A DNA stretch of 36,471 nt from Victivallales bacterium (lineage in GTDB: Bacteria > Verrucomicrobiota > Lentisphaeria > Oligosphaerales > Oligosphaeraceae): assembly GCA_017431185.1 (NCBI GenBank), contig JAFRLP010000588.1:1-36471 (forward strand). The letters are read 5' to 3'. Below, piece after piece: positions 32,307-36,471 of the stretch (position 1 is the first letter of the stretch; each line of letters opens with the position of its first letter). Both the position numbers and the translations under genes were made by a program. The notes below the pieces were generated by a model. That model saw nothing but the letters and a program-made list of their open reading frames with translations. It made no database searches and was not told where the DNA came from.

Positions 32307-34325
32307 CTACCCCTTGGCGCGAGTCGCCACGGCGTAGAAAGCGGGATATGCGCGTCCGACTTTCTCCAGACGAATGACCACGGGCGAATCCCCTGGCGGA
32401 ATGGGGATGGTTGCCTGGCCATTTGCGTCCCAGCGGCAAACCTGGCGTGTCCCGTCCAAAGTGACCGCAAAGGATGGAGCCTCCTCTGGTGAGCCGAAAA
32501 AGACCAGTTCGTCTGCCCGCTTCATTTTGAATTCCATGAAGCCGTTGGGGAACACGCGGTTTCCCGCCCATCTTGCGGGGTAGCCATTGAGCATGGCAGC
32601 GTGTGAGCCGTGCATATAGCGCAGGATTCGCCCGTCATCCATGATTCCGCCGCAGACCATTCCGTCGGTGACATTGGAGAGGAAATCGTGGCGCGCCTTC
32701 TCTTCGCCCTGGAAGAGCGTCAGAAGCTGGTGGCAGATGGTGTCCAGGGGGAACAGCAGCACGGACTCCACCGACTGCCGGTCTTCGCCCGTGCGATGCT
32801 CCAGGCCGTTGACGAAGGTTTCCTTCGTGGCGGGCTGGAGGGGGCGCCCCGCCAGGCTCTCCAGCAGTTCATGGGTTGCCTGGACTGTGGCAGGCAGCTG
32901 CCGCGGCTGGTCGGATGCGCTCATGTCATGCACATACGCTGCAATGCACTTCACCAGTCCCAGAATGGCCTGGGTGAAAGTGAGGGCGTTCTCCCACAGT
33001 TGTTCGCGCCAGTCCGGCTTTCGGTCCAGGGAACGCAGCAGTTCCAGGCCCGCGCGCGCCATCTCCACGGCCTCTTCCTTCTCCGCGATGAGCCGTGCGC
33101 AGCCAGGGGCCACGCGGTCGGTGAGAATCGACCAGACCTCCCGGCCATTCTCCAGCGAGGCTCCCTCCTGGAACAGGGCGAAGACGAAAGCCGCATGCAG
33201 ATACTTCATGCAGTAGTTGCCATGGAAAAGCACCTGGTGGTCCAGGAACATCGTGCGGGTGACCAACTCCCAGGACAGCTGGTCAAGTTTCGCCAGCGTC
33301 TCACGCTCGCCGGCTGGATAGTGCGCCTCCCGCCACTCCTGACGCACCTGCTCCGCCGTGATGTCAGGGCATTCGATTGCCCTGCTATAGGCGTAGTAGT
33401 TGATTTCGTACAAGTCGAAGATGCGATGCCCGCAACGGTCCAGGCGGATGGCGAAGCGCGCCACCCCGGCCTTCTGCGCCGCATGGACATGCTCCACTAT
33501 CTTGTGGACATGCTCCAGAGGCAGGAAACCGCGTCCCAGAAACTCTCCAAGGCAGTCGCACTCCGCCCCTAGTTGGAAGCCAGGCGTTTGCTTCAGCCAG
33601 GGATTGACGGGCAGGAACGGGTCAAAGTCATACGGGGTGATTTTGGTCTCCACTTCAAAGGAGAGTTTGCCGGCCAGGCTCCTGGCGCCGGCCAGAATGT
33701 CCTCGTAGTCCTTGGCGATGGAGCCAAAGGAGCGCATGATGAACCGCTTGCCCAGCCGTCCCAATGCGCGCGCGAAATGCTCGATGACAAAGGCGACCAC
33801 TTGGACAGGCGGGTATTTTTGGGTATCGGAGTTGTGGATGGCGGAGTAGTCGGCCTCGGTCAAGGTCAGCACCACGCCGTCCAGCTCCGGCACGGCCTGG
33901 ATGGCCCTGCTCACCTTGTAGTCGATGAGCCGGGCGAACGATTCGCCAGTGAGGTCGAATTCGCCGTTTTCATCCAGCAGGTCGGGCATGTCCTGCAAAA
34001 GCCCAGGCGGAAGCATGACGTCACGGTGCCAGTAATAGACCGACTTCCCCTCGGAGTGGGCCAGACGGACAATCTCATTGAGCCGACGGCGGTTCTCCTG
34101 CACCGTCCCCTGGTTCCAGGAGGCTGCGGCGTGGGGAAATTCGGCGTAGTCAATCAACCCGTCCAGCCCGCCGTATGGGGTGTGGCACTCGCCGCAGAGT
34201 TCGAAGCTGTCCATGCGGTATCTGCGCGTGTGGGGCAGCAGCTGGCGCATGTACTCCGGGTCGAGAGGAGTCGGGTGCATCAGGGACCAGGTGATTTCCA
34301 CTGGGCTGTCGGTCGCTGTCATCAT
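32307..34325 (-). CDS. Glycosidase-like TIM-barrel protein of unknown family
   Basis: The protein has 672 aa and no signal peptide. The first of two adjacent ATGs at 34325 has AGGAGA 9 bases upstream; an upstream opening of the frame lies inside dnaE and is discarded. The N-terminal half looks like a barrel: MDSFELCGECHTPYGGLDGL, GKSVYYWHRDVMLPPGLLQD, LDGVVLTLTEADYSAIHN, SFEVETKITPYDFDPFLPVN, FAIRLDRCGHRIFDLYEINY. The Thr-Glu-Ala-Asp and Glu-Thr-Lys stretches resemble active-site strands of alpha-glucuronidase-like glycosidases, but this is not firm. The C-terminus is beta-rich (SFAVTLDGTRQVCRWDANGQ). It lies 31 bp after dnaE. Confidence 0.8.
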   Translation of the reverse strand: MMTATDSPVEITWSLMHPTPLDPEYMRQLLPHTRRYRMDSFELCGECHTPYGGLDGLIDYAEFPHAAASWNQGTVQENRRRLNEIVRLAHSEGKSVYYWHRDVMLPPGLLQDMPDLLDENGEFDLTGESFARLIDYKVSRAIQAVPELDGVVLTLTEADYSAIHNSDTQKYPPVQVVAFVIEHFARALGRLGKRFIMRSFGSIAKDYEDILAGARSLAGKLSFEVETKITPYDFDPFLPVNPWLKQTPGFQLGAECDCLGEFLGRGFLPLEHVHKIVEHVHAAQKAGVARFAIRLDRCGHRIFDLYEINYYAYSRAIECPDITAEQVRQEWREAHYPAGERETLAKLDQLSWELVTRTMFLDHQVLFHGNYCMKYLHAAFVFALFQEGASLENGREVWSILTDRVAPGCARLIAEKEEAVEMARAGLELLRSLDRKPDWREQLWENALTFTQAILGLVKCIAAYVHDMSASDQPRQLPATVQATHELLESLAGRPLQPATKETFVNGLEHRTGEDRQSVESVLLFPLDTICHQLLTLFQGEEKARHDFLSNVTDGMVCGGIMDDGRILRYMHGSHAAMLNGYPARWAGNRVFPNGFMEFKMKRADELVFFGSPEEAPSFAVTLDGTRQVCRWDANGQATIPIPPGDSPVVIRLEKVGRAYPAFYAVATRAKG

Positions 34326-34356
34326 AAGGTGATTTCTCCTGGAAGAATGTGGGGTG

Positions 34357-36471
34357 TCAGAATCGGTCATGGCCCCAGAAGCGCTTGCGCTGGGGTTTGG
34401 GGCGGCGGTCAACCCTGATGCGCAGATTGTCCCGTCCCACCAGTTCACCGAGTTCCCGATTGAACTCCTTCGTGAGATGGACGCCGCCTTCCTGCGGGCG
34501 GAGCACCGCGATGTTGCCGTCCGCGCAATGGACATGGTAGGTCAGCGGAAGGACCCCGCGGTTGGCCTGGCAGAGTTTTCCGACATTGCCAAGCAGTTCA
34601 TCGCTGCATTCGTCCTCGTGAAGCGTGACTTGGAGTTCCTGGGAGAAGCGCGCCATCATGGAGTCGGCGGAGTAGATGAGGCGTCCGGTGAGTTTCATCG
34701 GCTCGTCCTCATCGCGCTGGCTGGTCTCGCCGTCAATGAAGACCACGGTCTCGGGTTTGAAGATGTCGGGATTTTCCTGCCTGGCCTGCTCGTAGGCCTC
34801 GGGGAAGAAGAGGCACTCGGTGTGCGCATCCCGGCTTTCCAGATTCAAAATGACCCAGGGCCTGTTGTCCTTCTTGGTGGTTTTCAGGGAAACCCCGCTG
34901 ATGTACGCGCCGACGCGGACAGTGGTGTTGTTGGGGAGTTCCGCCAAATCCTCCAGCGCGTGCGACTGGTAGCGCTCGATGAGGTCCTGGTGCTCGCCGA
35001 TGGGATGCCCGCTGACGTAGAATCCGAGCAGTTCCTTCTCGAAGCCCAGTTTCTCCTTGAGAGGCCATTCGGGGATGTCGGGCACCTGCTGGGCGACCAC
35101 GCCGGCGTCCTCGGCCCCCATCAAATCGAAGAGCGAGAGCTGGCCGGCCTGCTTGTCGCGGGCGGACTCGGCGGCGCGGGCGATGGCCTCGTCCGCCATC
35201 GCGAGCATCTGCGAGCGGCGCAGACCGAAGCAGTCCATGGCGCCGGCCTTGACGAGGTTCTCGACCAGGCGCTTGCTCAAGCCAGGCACGCGCTCGAAGA
35301 AATCGCCGTAGTCCTTGAACTTCCCGCCCTCCTCGCGCGCCTTGACAATGCCCGCCACGGCCCCTTCCCCGACCCCCTTGATGGCGGCCAGACCGAAGCG
35401 GATGTCAGGGCCATCGACGGACATCAGGGCGTCGCAGACATTGACGTCGGGCGGCAGTACCTTGATGTTCATCGCCCGGATCTCCTTGAGGAAGAACGCC
35501 ATCTTCTCGGAGTTGCCCAGTTCGGAGATGAGGATGGCCGCGAAGAACTCGGCGGGGTAGTTGGCCTTGAGCCAAGCCGTGCGATAGGAGAGCAGACCAT
35601 ACGCCGCCGAGTGCGACTTGTTGAAGCCGTACCCCGAGAACATGAATATCTTGTCCCAGACCTGCTTGATGATTTCGTCCGAATGTCCCCTTTTGCGCGC
35701 GCCAGCCTGGAATTCGACGTAGATTTTGTTCATCTTGTCGATTTTCTTCTTGGCCATGGCACGGCGCAGGATGTCGGCTCCGCCCAGGGTGAAGCCGGCG
35801 ACCGCCTGGGCGACCTGCATGACCTGCTCCTGATAGAGCATGATGCCGTAGGTCTCCTTCAGGATGGGCTCCATCTCGGGCACATCGTAAACCACGGGAA
35901 TCTTGCCCATCTTCCGGTCGATGAATTCGTCCAGGAACTGCATGGGACCAGGACGGTACAGGGCGATGAGGGCGATGATGTCCTGCAGACGCTGGACACG
36001 GAAGCGGCGGCACAGGTCCTGCATCCCCGTGGATTCCAATTGGAACACGCCGATGGTCTTGCCGGAGTTGAGCAGTTCGTAGGCCTTGCGGTCGTCGTCA
36101 GGTATGGCGCTGCTGTCGTAGTGCCTCCCTGTGTTCTTCTCGATGAGGTCCAGCGCGTCCTGGATGATGGTGAGGTTGCGCAGCCCGAGGAAGTCCATCT
36201 TGAGCAGGCCGAGCGACTCGTCGGGCACGGCGGAGAATTGGGTGGTGGGCTCGTCATTGGCCCCCTTGGAGATGGGGCAGACGTTGGAGACCCGCGTGTC
36301 GCAGATGATGACGCCCGCCGCGTGCATCGACATGTTGCGGTTCAGCCCCTCCAGCACGGAGGCGAATTTCCAGAGTTCCTGGACCCACGGCTCGTTGGCG
36401 ATGAGGTCACGCAGTTCCTCGCTTCCGTCGTATGCCTTCTGCAAGGTCATCTTCGGGTCGGCGGGGATGAG
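34357..36471 (-). CDS. dnaE: DNA polymerase III alpha subunit, partial (5' end outside window)
   Basis: The last 704 residues are present; the frame is open to the window edge, where LIPADPK precedes MTLQKAYDGSEEL. The PHP domain and the first two catalytic Asp residues are outside the window. Visible are MHAAGVIICDTRVSNVCPIS, the palm strand LLKMDFLGLRNLTIIQD with the third catalytic Asp, fingers (QLESTGMQDLCRRF, ALYRPGPMQFLDEFIDRKMG, YGIMLYQEQVMQVAQAVAGF), the helix-hairpin-helix stretch AAIKGVGEGAVAGIVKA and the OB-fold (VRVGAYISGVSLKTTKKDNR). The C-terminal tail ends in a basic RPKPQRKRFWGHDRF. This is the replicative polymerase. Confidence 0.97.
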   Translation of the reverse strand, partial: LIPADPKMTLQKAYDGSEELRDLIANEPWVQELWKFASVLEGLNRNMSMHAAGVIICDTRVSNVCPISKGANDEPTTQFSAVPDESLGLLKMDFLGLRNLTIIQDALDLIEKNTGRHYDSSAIPDDDRKAYELLNSGKTIGVFQLESTGMQDLCRRFRVQRLQDIIALIALYRPGPMQFLDEFIDRKMGKIPVVYDVPEMEPILKETYGIMLYQEQVMQVAQAVAGFTLGGADILRRAMAKKKIDKMNKIYVEFQAGARKRGHSDEIIKQVWDKIFMFSGYGFNKSHSAAYGLLSYRTAWLKANYPAEFFAAILISELGNSEKMAFFLKEIRAMNIKVLPPDVNVCDALMSVDGPDIRFGLAAIKGVGEGAVAGIVKAREEGGKFKDYGDFFERVPGLSKRLVENLVKAGAMDCFGLRRSQMLAMADEAIARAAESARDKQAGQLSLFDLMGAEDAGVVAQQVPDIPEWPLKEKLGFEKELLGFYVSGHPIGEHQDLIERYQSHALEDLAELPNNTTVRVGAYISGVSLKTTKKDNRPWVILNLESRDAHTECLFFPEAYEQARQENPDIFKPETVVFIDGETSQRDEDEPMKLTGRLIYSADSMMARFSQELQVTLHEDECSDELLGNVGKLCQANRGVLPLTYHVHCADGNIAVLRPQEGGVHLTKEFNRELGELVGRDNLRIRVDRRPKPQRKRFWGHDRF

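Noticed and set aside
1..36471. CRISPR array or tRNA/rRNA gene
   Set aside because: I saw no regularly spaced direct repeats with unique spacers and no cloverleaf-like or rRNA sequence in the intergenic regions; a covariance-model search was not possible.

Overview
The window is GC-rich by eye (about 60%), with a few AT-richer islands. It most resembles a gut-type member of the Lentisphaerota (Victivallis-like). The clues are two prepilin-like proteins sharing a near-identical [17 protein letters not shown]-terminus, very large secreted glycosidase-like proteins beside AraC and GntR/LacI-type regulators, and an AAA-like/PD-(D/E)XK protein of a type common in gut anaerobes. This assignment is an inference, because no rRNA or other taxonomic marker is present.

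Layout. 126-10885 is a minus-strand block of mostly housekeeping genes. In transcription order it holds iorA-iorB (indolepyruvate:ferredoxin oxidoreductase), a galactokinase-like gene, ffh, a VOC-fold protein, the SOS cluster lexA-ruvA-ruvB, a 328-bp IS66-like miniature element, a DUF805 membrane protein, and a MurU-AmgK-like nucleotidyltransferase-kinase fusion. 11047-18344 is the first carbohydrate cassette: a divergent AraC regulator, then a plus-strand prepilin-like protein, a small secreted beta-sandwich-type protein, a 1323-aa secreted protein of unknown family and a zinc-type dehydrogenase. 18345-22305 has a structured leader, glycyl-tRNA synthetase, a CtpA-type protease and a nitronate monooxygenase/FabK-like gene broken by one in-frame amber codon. 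22306-26730 is a patchwork: a terminator, a small orphan ORF, an AT-richer AAA-like/PD-(D/E)XK gene, a 653-aa protein whose start overlaps a truncated RelB/DinJ-type antitoxin, and a short duplicate of the tail of a neighbouring gene. 26733-34325 is the second carbohydrate cassette on the minus strand: a 672-aa glycosidase-like protein, a GntR/LacI-type regulator with a strong palindromic operator, a prepilin-like protein and a 1154-aa GH42-like secreted protein. The window ends inside dnaE (34357 to the edge).

How they work together. Each cassette links a local regulator to a prepilin-like surface protein and to very large exported enzymes, which suggests substrate-induced polysaccharide breakdown with a surface or transport role for the prepilin-like partner. 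lexA-ruvAB form an SOS regulation and Holliday-junction repair operon. I did not find a complete new defence system. The best candidates for something undescribed are the regulator/prepilin/giant-enzyme cassettes, whose prepilin signals lack the usual glycine and share rare codons, the miniature IS66-like element, and the takeover of an antitoxin promoter and start region by the 653-aa gene.
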